Part shown: piece after piece, positions 34,639 to 42,760 of the stretch
How the letters are laid out: every line of letters begins with the position of its first letter
Position numbering within the stretch: the first letter of the stretch is position 1
Assembly: GCA_934667475.1 (NCBI GenBank)
Contig: CAKUMB010000008.1
Location: forward strand, 1 to 64,000
Direction of reading: 5' to 3'
DNA from: an uncultured Muribaculaceae bacterium
GTDB taxonomy: Bacteria; Bacteroidota; Bacteroidia; Bacteroidales; Muribaculaceae
Length of the DNA stretch: 64,000 nt
Notes under the pieces: generated by a model
Database searches by the model: none
What the model saw: the letters and a program-made list of their open reading frames with translations, nothing else
What the model was told of the DNA's origin: nothing
Program-made: the position numbers and the translations under genes

Positions 34639-35664
34639 TCAGTAGCTCACCATGTGGCGGTCGTAGCTGAGCGACATCATCACGCCCCAGCCACCCTGCA
34701 CGTTGCTGTAGAGGGCCGTGGGGGTGAGGTATGACTCATCGGAATTGATGCGAATCACCTCGTAGGAGCGCCAATAGTAGTAGAAGTCGGGGCTTATGGT
34801 TTCGAGTTCGACATACACCCTGGCGTTTTCCCCCTTCTGCTTGCGCGACTGCACCTTAAAGGTGTAGTCCTTGCCGTCGAACAGGTGGTCGTCGAACACA
34901 CTGCTCTGCCCCGCCGGCCACTGGCCATAGGGCTTGGTGAGCAGGCTGTTGGCAAATATCACGTCGCTTGAAGTGTAGGTGTCGTTGGTCACATACACCG
35001 GGATGGAGATGCCTTGCATAATAGCCATGGAATCGTCGGCAACGGCCAGTACCCGCAGGCGGTAGTAGTTGCGCTCGCCGGCGGGGTCATGGATGCGCAG
35101 GGTGATTTCCATCACCGAGTCAAGGCCATAGTACCACTGCATGTCGGAGGCCGGGACATCGGGTTTATAGTCCACCTCGCTGTAATACACCTGGGTGCCC
35201 ACCACCTCCACCTGCTGCGGCCGCTCGACGCGGGTCGAGGCCGAGGCGTCGTCGAATCCAGGCGCGCTCACGTTGAGCACCAACTCGTCGCCCACACGGG
35301 GCACATAGTCGCAAGTGTAGTAGTATGGGGTGCTGTCGTTGTACTGCAGGGTGTAGGTGTCGGTGCCATTCACCGTGAGCACCGCCTTGGCGTCCTTAAT
35401 CACAACCAAATCGTGATACATAGTGTCGTACTTCTCATAAAAATGCAGATCATCGCCAGGCTTTTTGGTGCTCGACACCGTGGGGTTGCTGGCCACGGTG
35501 AACGAGCGCGCTATGCAGGCGCTGAACTTCTGGCCCGGCGCCACAAGCGCGCTGATTGAGATGCGGCTCTTGGTGTCGCGGTCGAAATCTATAATCTTTT
35601 CGCAGCTGCCGAGGGCCATCAGGGCCACAATTGCCAGCAAGGCAGACAATATTCTTTGTTTCAT
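34639..35664 (-). CDS. DUF4249 family lipoprotein
   Basis: The 341-residue protein has a lipoprotein signal (ALMALGSC, lipid Cys about residue 21) and the DUF4249 pattern: an opening SRISISALVAPGQKFSACIA, a beta-sandwich, and an end describing a barrel-contacting domain. DUF4249 lipoproteins are usually encoded directly after a TonB-dependent receptor in Bacteroidetes and are thought to work with it at the outer membrane, much as SusD does with SusC. Here the receptor gene ends 13 nt upstream. The ligand is unknown. Confidence 0.85.
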   Translation of the reverse strand: MKQRILSALLAIVALMALGSCEKIIDFDRDTKSRISISALVAPGQKFSACIARSFTVASNPTVSSTKKPGDDLHFYEKYDTMYHDLVVIKDAKAVLTVNGTDTYTLQYNDSTPYYYTCDYVPRVGDELVLNVSAPGFDDASASTRVERPQQVEVVGTQVYYSEVDYKPDVPASDMQWYYGLDSVMEITLRIHDPAGERNYYRLRVLAVADDSMAIMQGISIPVYVTNDTYTSSDVIFANSLLTKPYGQWPAGQSSVFDDHLFDGKDYTFKVQSRKQKGENARVYVELETISPDFYYYWRSYEVIRINSDESYLTPTALYSNVQGGWGVMMSLSYDRHMVSY

Positions 35665-35677
35665 TTGTAATGTGTAA

Positions 35678-38101
35678 CTAAAATTTATGCGTTAAACTCA
35701 ACGAAGGCATAAACGGGAACGGGCACACGCCCTTCAGCACCATTTTGCCATTGTGATAGCCCACATACACATTGCTCACGTTGTAGTGGTTGTAAACGTT
35801 ATATATGCCCAGACCTATCGAACTCTCGCCATAGCGGCTCAGGATTTTGAGCGACGCGTTCAGGTCGAGGTGGTGGGTGTCGGGCAGCTTGAAGTCGTTG
35901 ATGTCACGATATGTCTGGTAGGGGTTGGCCGGCACTTCCTCGCCTCTGAAGTCGTAAGCGAACAGATTGGTATTGCCAGGCAACACATACGGCCCTATGC
36001 CATGCATGAAGTAGCCATACATGTAGCGCGGCTGGCCGTTGATTTCCTCTTGAAGGCGCGGGCTGTAGGCCACCACATAGGGCACCGAGCCGCGGCGCCC
36101 CGTCTGATAGGTCCATGCGGCGCTTAGGTCGAGGCTCAGGCGGTGCGACAGCCTGAAACTGTGACTGAGGTTCACCGACACATTGTTGCGGTGGTCGGCC
36201 GAGGCATAGAAGTCGCGCCCGCCATTCAGCTCCTCGCCGGGGCGGTTGAACGAGCGCAGCGACTTCGACCATGTGTAGCTCACCCATCCTGTGGTGGCGC
36301 CCACCTTGCGCTCCACCAGCAGTTCCACGCCATAGCTGCGCCCGCCGCCAATGGCCACAATGTCGCGCCAGTTGCGGTTGGCCACGAAATAGGTGGCGCC
36401 ATTGCGGTATTCGAGCACATTGTCGAGCGTCTTGTAGTAGCCTTCAACGGCCACGTCGAAGCCGTGCCAGCTGTAGTTGAGCCCCGCGCCATAGATGTCG
36501 CTCGTCATGAGCGGCACATCTTTGGTTACCGGCACCCAGATGTCGCTGGGCATCACCAGGCTGTTGGTGGTGAGGCGGTGAATGCCTTGCGACATTCTGG
36601 CATACGACAGTTTCAGGGCCAGCGGCTCGGCCAGCTTGAAGCGCACCGAGGCGCGCGGTTCGAGCGCGAGATAGGTCTTTTGGTCAACGAAGTATGAACT
36701 TAGTCTGAGGCCGTAGTTCAGCTTCAGCCAGTGGGCTATGGTGTAGTCGTCTTCGGCATAGGCCATGAAGCTGTTGACCCACATTCTGGTGCCGCTCTCG
36801 TAGTCGAGGCTGCTGTGCTGCGTGGTGTAGTGGTCGCTGATTGGGCCTGGAAGATCCACATCCCAGTTCATGCCTCCCTTGAATTGCTGCACTAAGTTAT
36901 CCTTCACCACATGGGTTGTGGGCTTCAACCACTGCTTCGACAGCTTGGCGCCATAGCGCACCACATGCCGCCGGCCGGCGTTGAGCAAGGCATCGGCAGT
37001 GAGGGCCAAATCCTGCACGCCCGAATGGTTGGATATGCGGCTGCTCATACTGTTGAGGTAATACAGCCTGTACACATCGTCGATTCTGGTGAGGTAGTGC
37101 ACCGAGCTGGTGAGGTTGTACATATACTGGCTGTAGCTGAGGTTCACATTGATGCGGTGGCGCGGTGTGACAAACGAGGTGAAGTAGAGGCTGGCAAGCA
37201 GGTTGTTCCAGCTGCTCTCGGTGGTTTCGCTGCGATTTTCCTCGATTCGGCTCTGCTCGTCGTCAAACACATCCAGGTCGCCAACAGTATCTTTCACTTT
37301 GTGACTCTCGGAGGGCGACTCGTTGTCGACGTCACGGCCATAGTACACCACGGCCGAGAGCCGGTTGGCCTCGCTGAAGCGGTGCACGAGTTTGGCGGTG
37401 ATGTCGTAGTATTCCATGTTGGAATAGGGCTGCATGGCGTCGGGGTTGTCGTAGAACCGCTTAAGTATGGGCCGGGCCAACTTGCTGAAATACGACACGC
37501 GCCCCGCCACATTAAACGAGGTGTGCCCCTTCCATATAGGTCCCTCGGCCTGAATGCGACTCGACAGTATGCCCACGCTCAGCAGGCCGTGGTAGCGGTT
37601 GAAGTCGCCGTCCTTAAGGCCGATGTCGACCACGCTCGACAACCGCGAGCCATACCTGGCCGGGAACGCGCCGCGATAGAAGTTGATGTTCTGCACCATG
37701 TCGGGGTTGATGGCGCTCACAAACCCGCGCATGTGCTCGGCATTGTATATGGCCGAGCCATCGATGGTGATATAGTTCTGGTCGTAGTCGCCACCGCGCA
37801 CAAACAGGCCCGCAGTGCCGTCGCTGCCCGACTGCACCCCGGGGAACCGCTGTATGGCCTTCAGCACGTCGGGCTCGCTGAAAAACACAGGCACCGACAT
37901 TATTTGCTTTTGGCCAAGCGACACCGCGCTCATTTGCGACGAAGCCACGCCGAAATTGCTACGGCTGCCATACACCACCACATTATCAAGGGTCACGCCA
38001 CGGGCCAGGCGGCTGCTGTCGGCGGCGGCAGGAGCCGCATCGGCAGCAGCCATATGACCCTGGCACGAGACAAGCAGTATTAGTCCCAGCAGTGTTCGCA
38101 T
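35678..38101 (-). CDS. TonB-dependent outer-membrane receptor
   Basis: The 807-residue receptor has a signal peptide, a plug domain (VPVFFSEPDVLKAIQRFPGV, GLFVRGGDYDQNYITIDGSA) and a C-terminal beta-barrel ending in Phe (LSLTHKF). It lacks the carboxypeptidase-like beta-sandwich found before the plug in SusC proteins, which fits receptors paired with DUF4249. It imports an unknown ligand using energy from TonB-ExbBD. Its ATG lies one base after the stop of the lipoprotein gene at 38103, so it is cotranscribed with the upstream genes. Confidence 0.93.
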   Translation of the reverse strand: MRTLLGLILLVSCQGHMAAADAAPAAADSSRLARGVTLDNVVVYGSRSNFGVASSQMSAVSLGQKQIMSVPVFFSEPDVLKAIQRFPGVQSGSDGTAGLFVRGGDYDQNYITIDGSAIYNAEHMRGFVSAINPDMVQNINFYRGAFPARYGSRLSSVVDIGLKDGDFNRYHGLLSVGILSSRIQAEGPIWKGHTSFNVAGRVSYFSKLARPILKRFYDNPDAMQPYSNMEYYDITAKLVHRFSEANRLSAVVYYGRDVDNESPSESHKVKDTVGDLDVFDDEQSRIEENRSETTESSWNNLLASLYFTSFVTPRHRINVNLSYSQYMYNLTSSVHYLTRIDDVYRLYYLNSMSSRISNHSGVQDLALTADALLNAGRRHVVRYGAKLSKQWLKPTTHVVKDNLVQQFKGGMNWDVDLPGPISDHYTTQHSSLDYESGTRMWVNSFMAYAEDDYTIAHWLKLNYGLRLSSYFVDQKTYLALEPRASVRFKLAEPLALKLSYARMSQGIHRLTTNSLVMPSDIWVPVTKDVPLMTSDIYGAGLNYSWHGFDVAVEGYYKTLDNVLEYRNGATYFVANRNWRDIVAIGGGRSYGVELLVERKVGATTGWVSYTWSKSLRSFNRPGEELNGGRDFYASADHRNNVSVNLSHSFRLSHRLSLDLSAAWTYQTGRRGSVPYVVAYSPRLQEEINGQPRYMYGYFMHGIGPYVLPGNTNLFAYDFRGEEVPANPYQTYRDINDFKLPDTHHLDLNASLKILSRYGESSIGLGIYNVYNHYNVSNVYVGYHNGKMVLKGVCPFPFMPSLSLTHKF

Positions 38102-38102
38102 A

Positions 38103-38678
38103 TCACTTCACTTTTTTGCCGCTGAGTACCACCCTCACATAGGAAGAAGCCGACGAAAAACCCTTTATATCGTTTTTCTCATCTATTATAACCCTTCCTT
38201 TATCGCCATTGATGTCGATGGCCACAACCTTAATGGTGTGGATAACATCGATATAACTATACTGCGGCAAGTATATCATTTTAGTGATAAGTTTTCGCCC
38301 TTCTATTTCATAACTATACATATACCTGTCAAGCCACCCGTTAAACCTCATGGTGAAATCGGAGCCAATGCTGTCGGGGAAAGTATAGTTCTCTATGTCT
38401 TTAATTTTGCCCGATATGCGTTTGTTGTCATAGCATATTGCATATTCAGATGTCCAATCGTAGTGTGCAAATGCACTGTCACGCAGTTCTCGTTTGTATT
38501 TCAAGTTGGCATCAACGAGCTTGCCGTTCTCCAAGAATGCCTTTCCGTCGCCATCTTGCACACGGGTGATTTTGCCGTCATCAACACCTCCCGAAGGCTC
38601 ATCGTCACCGCATGAGACAAACGCCATCGCGCAGCACGCCACCGCCACTATCAGCGACAATAATCTATAAGTCTTCAT
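38103..38678 (-). CDS. lipoprotein of the tandem family, paralogue 3
   Basis: The 191-residue lipoprotein starts MKTYRLLSLIVAVACCAMAF, with the lipid Cys in VSCGDDEPSGG; the acidic run after the cysteine suggests surface export. It shares with the next two genes an almost identical first ~85 residues (GKITRVQDGDGKAFLENGKL, VDANLKY, ELRDSAF, HYDW, ICYDNKRI) and the end SYVRVVLSGKKVK, but differs in the middle. The frame is open to 38705; the ATG at 38678 matches the paralogues. Function is unknown. The stop is one base from the TonB receptor ATG. Confidence 0.75.
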   Translation of the reverse strand: MKTYRLLSLIVAVACCAMAFVSCGDDEPSGGVDDGKITRVQDGDGKAFLENGKLVDANLKYKRELRDSAFAHYDWTSEYAICYDNKRISGKIKDIENYTFPDSIGSDFTMRFNGWLDRYMYSYEIEGRKLITKMIYLPQYSYIDVIHTIKVVAIDINGDKGRVIIDEKNDIKGFSSASSYVRVVLSGKKVK

Positions 38679-38715
38679 TTCATTATCTAATTTTAGGTTA
38701 AACATTCGGCCATAG

Positions 38716-39291
38716 TCACTTCACTTTTTTGCCACTAAATATCACCCGCAAATAGGAAGAAGCAACAGAGAATCCTTTAGTTTGCCCTTCGTGCCTCTCG
38801 TCTATTATAACCCTTCCTTTATCGCCATTGATGTCTATGGCCACAACCTTGAGAGTATGAGGCGGATCGTAAAGATTATAATGCGCCATATCTAACAATT
38901 TTGCAATCAGTTTTCGCCCATTAATCTCATAACTATATTTATAACTTCCTTCTCTCTTAAACCTCATAGTGAAATCAGAGCCAATGCTATCGGGAAAAGG
39001 AGTATAGTTTTCTATGTCTTTAATTTTGCCTGATATGCGCTTATTATCATAGCATATCACATAATCATACGTCCAATCGTAGTGCGAGAAAGCGCTATCG
39101 CGCAACTCACGGGTGTATTTCAGGTTGGCATCAACGAGTTTGCCGTCCTCAAGAAACGCTTTTCCGTCACCATCCTGCACACGGGTTATTTTGCCATCAT
39201 CTCCTCCTGACGGGTCGTCGTCGCCACACGAAACAAACGCCATTGCGCAGCACGCCACCACCGCTATCAGCAACAATCTATAAGTTTTCAT
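38716..39291 (-). CDS. lipoprotein of the tandem family, paralogue 2
   Basis: The 191-residue protein has the same lipoprotein signal, lipid Cys22 in FVSCGDDDPSGGDD, and the shared N-terminal block. It is closest to paralogue 3 in the middle (SGKIKDIENYTPFPDSIGSD, FTMRF) and shares KVVAIDINGDKGRVIIDE. It differs from it in the stretch about residues 118-145. The gap to paralogue 3 is 37 nt and resembles the gap before it, so gene plus leader was duplicated as a unit of about 615 bp. Confidence 0.75.
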   Translation of the reverse strand: MKTYRLLLIAVVACCAMAFVSCGDDDPSGGDDGKITRVQDGDGKAFLEDGKLVDANLKYTRELRDSAFSHYDWTYDYVICYDNKRISGKIKDIENYTPFPDSIGSDFTMRFKREGSYKYSYEINGRKLIAKLLDMAHYNLYDPPHTLKVVAIDINGDKGRVIIDERHEGQTKGFSVASSYLRVIFSGKKVK

Positions 39292-39330
39292 TCTAATTAT
39301 TCAATTTTATCATTAAACAACAGGCCTTAG

Positions 39331-39918
39331 TCACTTCACTTTTTTGCCGCTGAGAACCACTCTTTCATAGGTTGAGGCTAATGAGAAGCCTTTAATGGCA
39401 GAAACACATTTCAAGTCCACTATAAGCCTCCCAGTTTTCTTCTTCGAGTATAAGTCAATTGCAACCACCTTAAATGTGCGTGGTGAATCAATATAGCTTT
39501 GCCATTCGTATTCAATAAGAGTTGCTATCAGTTTTCGCCCATTGATTTCATACCTATATTCATACATTGACATTAGCGATAATATCATTGTGTTATCAGC
39601 ATTAATGTTTATTGGCCATCTGGTATATGGCTGATTGTCAGACACGTCTATTTTCTGAGATATGCGCTTGTTGTCATAACATATTGCGTATTCGAATGTC
39701 CAATCATAGTGCGAGAAAGCGCTGTCGCGCAGTTCTCGAGTGTATTTTAAGTTGGCATCAACGAGCTTACCGCCCTCCAAAAACGCCTTTCCGTCACCAT
39801 CCTGCACACGGGTGATTTTTCCATCATCTCCTCCCGATGGGTCATCGTCGCCACATGAAACAAACGCCATTGCGCAGCACGCTACCGCCACTATTAGCAA
39901 CAATCTATAAGTTTTCAT
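39331..39918 (-). CDS. lipoprotein of the tandem family, paralogue 1
   Basis: The 195-residue protein is nearly identical to paralogue 2 over its first ~85 residues (one or two changes), then diverges (QKIDVSDNQPYTRWPININA, DNTMILSLMSMYEYRYEING) and comes back to the family pattern at KVVAIDLYSKKKTGRLIVDL and STYERVVLSGKKVK. It is the first of the three in the direction of transcription, 31 nt after the cysteine-hydrolase-like gene. No known domain was recognised. Confidence 0.75.
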   Translation of the reverse strand: MKTYRLLLIVAVACCAMAFVSCGDDDPSGGDDGKITRVQDGDGKAFLEGGKLVDANLKYTRELRDSAFSHYDWTFEYAICYDNKRISQKIDVSDNQPYTRWPININADNTMILSLMSMYEYRYEINGRKLIATLIEYEWQSYIDSPRTFKVVAIDLYSKKKTGRLIVDLKCVSAIKGFSLASTYERVVLSGKKVK

Positions 39919-39949
39919 TCTAATTATCCAATTTTACAGTGAAACAATA

Positions 39950-40768
39950 TCATAATGCCACCAAAGGCTCATACGAGAAAGAGCCCATGAATTCATTAAA
40001 TTTATTATAATAGCTCACAGACATTTCATACACGCCTCGGGCCGTAAAGGTCACATTCAGCACATCACCGCTTATACTATTGACCACAGCGGTGCCTTCA
40101 GCTACTGCATCCTCTCCTTTTGGCGAATATATCGAATACTCTACCCTTGAAATTTGGCTTCTCGTGATTTGTGAGGAACTTGGATAGTAGCTGGCTGCTG
40201 TGTTAGGTACTATTTCACCTTGCCCAACACTACAAATAAGCGGGCCATATACCGGCGTGGGCACAACATGATTATAATATTTGCGCTTATCCATATCTTT
40301 GTAGGGGCCATAGCCAGGAGCATGGCGCATTAATGGACCTTTTCCCCACTTGGACTCATACATTCCACTCACACTTGATTTTACGGCAGAGTGGTCATCT
40401 GAATAATGGATCTTCAACGCATCGTTCTCCGAGACCTCCGAATAATAATCGTTAGTCCAATACTTTGACAAATTTGGTTTTTCATCCTCTTTGTCATTTA
40501 TCCAACAGGCTGAACCACCATCAGTCATATTCCACGCATAACTGTGACAATTATACTTCCTACTTGAACCTTCCAGCATTGTAGCAGCTGGAAACATAGC
40601 ACAGCATTGCTCATCAATTTGTTTTAATTGTGAAGAACTTAAATCCTTACTGTATAAAGCGACCTTGATTTGTTGGCCTCCTTTTGTTGAAATGGTTGCA
40701 TAAGTTACATCTTGCGCACCACAAATAGCTGCGACCAACACTAAAACAGATAGTAATATCGTTCTCAT
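39950..40768 (-). CDS. predicted secreted papain/NlpC-like cysteine hydrolase
   Basis: The 272-residue protein has a short signal peptide (MRTILLSVLVLVAAICGAQ). Its core motif KYNCHSYAWNM (Cys74, His75) is followed by GGSACWINDKEDE, then SDDHSAVK (His126) and SKWGKGPLMRHAPGYGPY. This Cys/His layout is seen in uncharacterised secreted Bacteroidetes proteins and looks like a papain-like or permuted NlpC/P60 hydrolase; that is inference from motifs. From about residue 175 there is a beta-sandwich-like domain (AEGTAVVNSISGDVLNVTFT). It is 14 nt after the upstream lipoprotein gene and 31 nt before the three paralogous lipoproteins. Confidence 0.6.
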   Translation of the reverse strand: MRTILLSVLVLVAAICGAQDVTYATISTKGGQQIKVALYSKDLSSSQLKQIDEQCCAMFPAATMLEGSSRKYNCHSYAWNMTDGGSACWINDKEDEKPNLSKYWTNDYYSEVSENDALKIHYSDDHSAVKSSVSGMYESKWGKGPLMRHAPGYGPYKDMDKRKYYNHVVPTPVYGPLICSVGQGEIVPNTAASYYPSSSQITRSQISRVEYSIYSPKGEDAVAEGTAVVNSISGDVLNVTFTARGVYEMSVSYYNKFNEFMGSFSYEPLVAL

Positions 40769-40782
40769 AAATGTTTGGTATT

Positions 40783-41520
40783 TTAACGTGAAACTATTTG
40801 AGACACCTTGGTATACATGTCTGCCTCCTGAACACTTCCCGCCAACTTAATAAAATCTCTCAGCACACGCTCTTCCTCCGCCGAGACATTTCCTTCTGCA
40901 AGCTTAATTTGAGCATTAATCAACAACGAATGCTGTACACTGTAAATAGAGCAATTCGGGCCCTTCAGTTTCTTTTCAAGCACAGAATTTGAGATTTTCT
41001 CAAGTTTGGCAAGATTATCGCCCACATATAACGCTGGCAACTGCTTCGAGGCCAAATAAAGTTCCACAAAGCCAAGATTAGTGAAGTCTGACAGCTTGCG
41101 GTAGCGTGCAGGCATTGCTTGCGGAGCAAAATTAACATCACGATAGAGATTCAACAGCTTTTCCGGAGCATCCGTTCTTTTTTTCAATTCTTGAAAGCCA
41201 TTGAAATTGTTGAACACAACGTTTGCTCCATCAAGCTCGTTGTTGTATGCAAAATAGATGCTGTGAAGAGGGTGACTGACACATGTGGCGACCAACTCAT
41301 CGGTTGGCATTGTTTTCAACACTTCTTCAGGAATTTGGCACGCATCCAGCATTTCCTCCAGCGACTGATATTGAATCCAGTTGGCTGGAGAGGTGATAGA
41401 GTCGAAAGAAAACGACTGCCCACTGGCAGTGGGCATTTGCCCTAATCTTTCTGTCATAACTGCATCCGAGCAAGAGCATAACGCCATGCATAGGATTCCT
41501 GTAAATAAGACCTTTCTCAT
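40783..41520 (-). CDS. lipoprotein of unknown function, first gene of the envelope operon
   Basis: The 245-residue protein has a lipoprotein signal with lipid Cys17 in MALCSCSDAV. The mature part is mostly helical, with a tract LDACQIPEEVLKTMPTDELV that resembles pieces of Bacteroidetes proteins encoded next to the YNCHSYAW-type protein. I recognise no catalytic motif. It lies 14 nt before that gene and is preceded by a promoter box, so it opens the seven-gene unit. Confidence 0.65.
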   Translation of the reverse strand: MRKVLFTGILCMALCSCSDAVMTERLGQMPTASGQSFSFDSITSPANWIQYQSLEEMLDACQIPEEVLKTMPTDELVATCVSHPLHSIYFAYNNELDGANVVFNNFNGFQELKKRTDAPEKLLNLYRDVNFAPQAMPARYRKLSDFTNLGFVELYLASKQLPALYVGDNLAKLEKISNSVLEKKLKGPNCSIYSVQHSLLINAQIKLAEGNVSAEEERVLRDFIKLAGSVQEADMYTKVSQIVSR

Positions 41521-41540
41521 ATCGGCTTTGTTTAGGGTTA

Positions 41541-41548
41541 CAAATATA
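41541..41548 (-). promoter_or_regulatory. -7 promoter box of the envelope operon
   Basis: On the minus strand TATATTTG matches TAnnTTTG, 20 nt before the ATG of the first gene. No TTTG at -33 was found. The 41521-41905 gap otherwise holds AT-rich sequence and the terminator listed next. Confidence 0.5.
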
Positions 41549-41775
41549 ATCTCATTGTTTTAGTTGTAAGTTTGGTGTTATGTCACCGCAAATATATGTG
41601 AAATAATTTAAATTGCAAACAAATCCACATTTTTTTGTTGTTTTTTTTCAGATTCAGGTTGCAAATGGCACGAAAGGCATGCGAAACGATGCTTTTTTGT
41701 GGTTAATATTATATAGTAAAGCACTTGAATTCAGAGCATTTCATAGCAGGAGATAATTATCAGTTTGTTATATTC

Positions 41776-41812
41776 AAAAAAGGCATGTTTTTTTTGCAAA
41801 ACATGCCTTTTT
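41776..41812. terminator. intrinsic terminator after argB
   Basis: AAAAAGGCATGTTTT pairs with AAAACATGCCTTTTT around a short loop. On the minus strand the stem ends in TTTTT, as expected for a terminator of argB, about 95 nt after its stop. Confidence 0.85.
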
Positions 41813-41905
41813 GTATTTATGTCGAAAAAAAACGGTTCAGATGCTGCATGATTTTCTTGCCACGATGCGGCGCAATGAATCAGCACACACGGGCCACAAT
41901 GAAAA

Positions 41906-42688
41906 TCAGAGCTGGATGTGGGTGCCCTTGGTGAGGTCGCTGAGGTTGGCAGCGTTGGTTATCACCACCTCATGCACGCCATTGTCGAGGGTGGCAAAGG
42001 CGTTGTCGAGTTTGGGAATCATGCCGTCTTTGATTATGCCCAGCGACTTCAACTGGTCGTATTGCGACATGCGCAGCACGGGTATCACGCTGTCGTCGTC
42101 GTCAGGGTTCATGAGCACGCCATTTTTCTCAAAGCAGTAGACCAGCGTCACATTGTAGTAGCGCGACAGGGCTGTGGCGGTGGCCGCTGCCATGGTGTCG
42201 GCGTTGGTGTTGAGCATGTGGCCCATGCCGTCGTGGGTGAGGGGGGCAATCACGGGCATCACGCCCGAACCGATGAGCTGCGCCAGGGCCTTGCCGTTGG
42301 CCTTCTTCACATCGCCCACCCAGCCGTAGTCCACAGTGCGCACTGGGCGCTTAGCGCTGAGCATTATGTTCATGTCGGCGCCGGTGAGACCTATGGCGTT
42401 CTGCTTGTGCCACTGGAGCAGTGCCACGAGGCGCTTGTTGACCAGGCCGCCATATACCATGGTGACTACGTCGAGCATGTCGTCGTCGGTCACGCGCCGG
42501 CCCTCCACCATGGTGGTCTTTATGCCCAGGCGCTCGGCCATTTTGGTGGCCATCACACCGCCGCCGTGTACCAGTGCCTTGGGCTGCCTGATGGCTGCCA
42601 CATCGGTGATGAGGCACTTGAGAGCGACGGGGTTTTCCACAATTTTGCCGCCCACCTTCACGATGAGCAAATCCTGCTTTTGTTCCAT
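41906..42688 (-). CDS. argB: acetylglutamate kinase (possibly succinylglutamate kinase)
   Basis: The 260-residue enzyme phosphorylates N-acylglutamate in arginine synthesis. Motifs of the amino acid kinase family are clear: LIVKVGGKIVENP (ATP-binding lysine), ALVHGGGVMATKMAERLGI and LTGADMNIM, with NTNADTMAAATATAL near the end. In Bacteroides the pathway runs through N-succinyl rather than N-acetyl intermediates, so the substrate may be succinylglutamate; that is known for the group and not visible here. A terminator-like hairpin ends only 14 nt before the ATG. An argE-like gene lies 5 kb away on the other strand. Confidence 0.93.
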   Translation of the reverse strand: MEQKQDLLIVKVGGKIVENPVALKCLITDVAAIRQPKALVHGGGVMATKMAERLGIKTTMVEGRRVTDDDMLDVVTMVYGGLVNKRLVALLQWHKQNAIGLTGADMNIMLSAKRPVRTVDYGWVGDVKKANGKALAQLIGSGVMPVIAPLTHDGMGHMLNTNADTMAAATATALSRYYNVTLVYCFEKNGVLMNPDDDDSVIPVLRMSQYDQLKSLGIIKDGMIPKLDNAFATLDNGVHEVVITNAANLSDLTKGTHIQL

Positions 42689-42701
42689 ATTGCTGTCACA
42701 T

Positions 42702-42757
42702 TAAAAAAACAATCATGGCCAGGTGCCATTTCAAGCGGCACCCAGCCATGAAAAAAA
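42702..42757 (-). terminator. terminator or attenuator between prfB and argB
   Basis: CATGGCTGGGTGCC pairs with GGCACCTGGCCATG (two mismatches in the middle) and on the minus strand is followed by ATTGTTTTTTT. The T-run ends 14 nt before the argB start, leaving no room for a separate promoter, so argB must be read through it or depend on it. Confidence 0.75.
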
Positions 42758-42760
42758 CTG

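Noticed and set aside
41918..42751. Plus-strand frame over argB
   Set aside because: It is a His- and Val-rich mirror of argB; argB has full kinase motifs.
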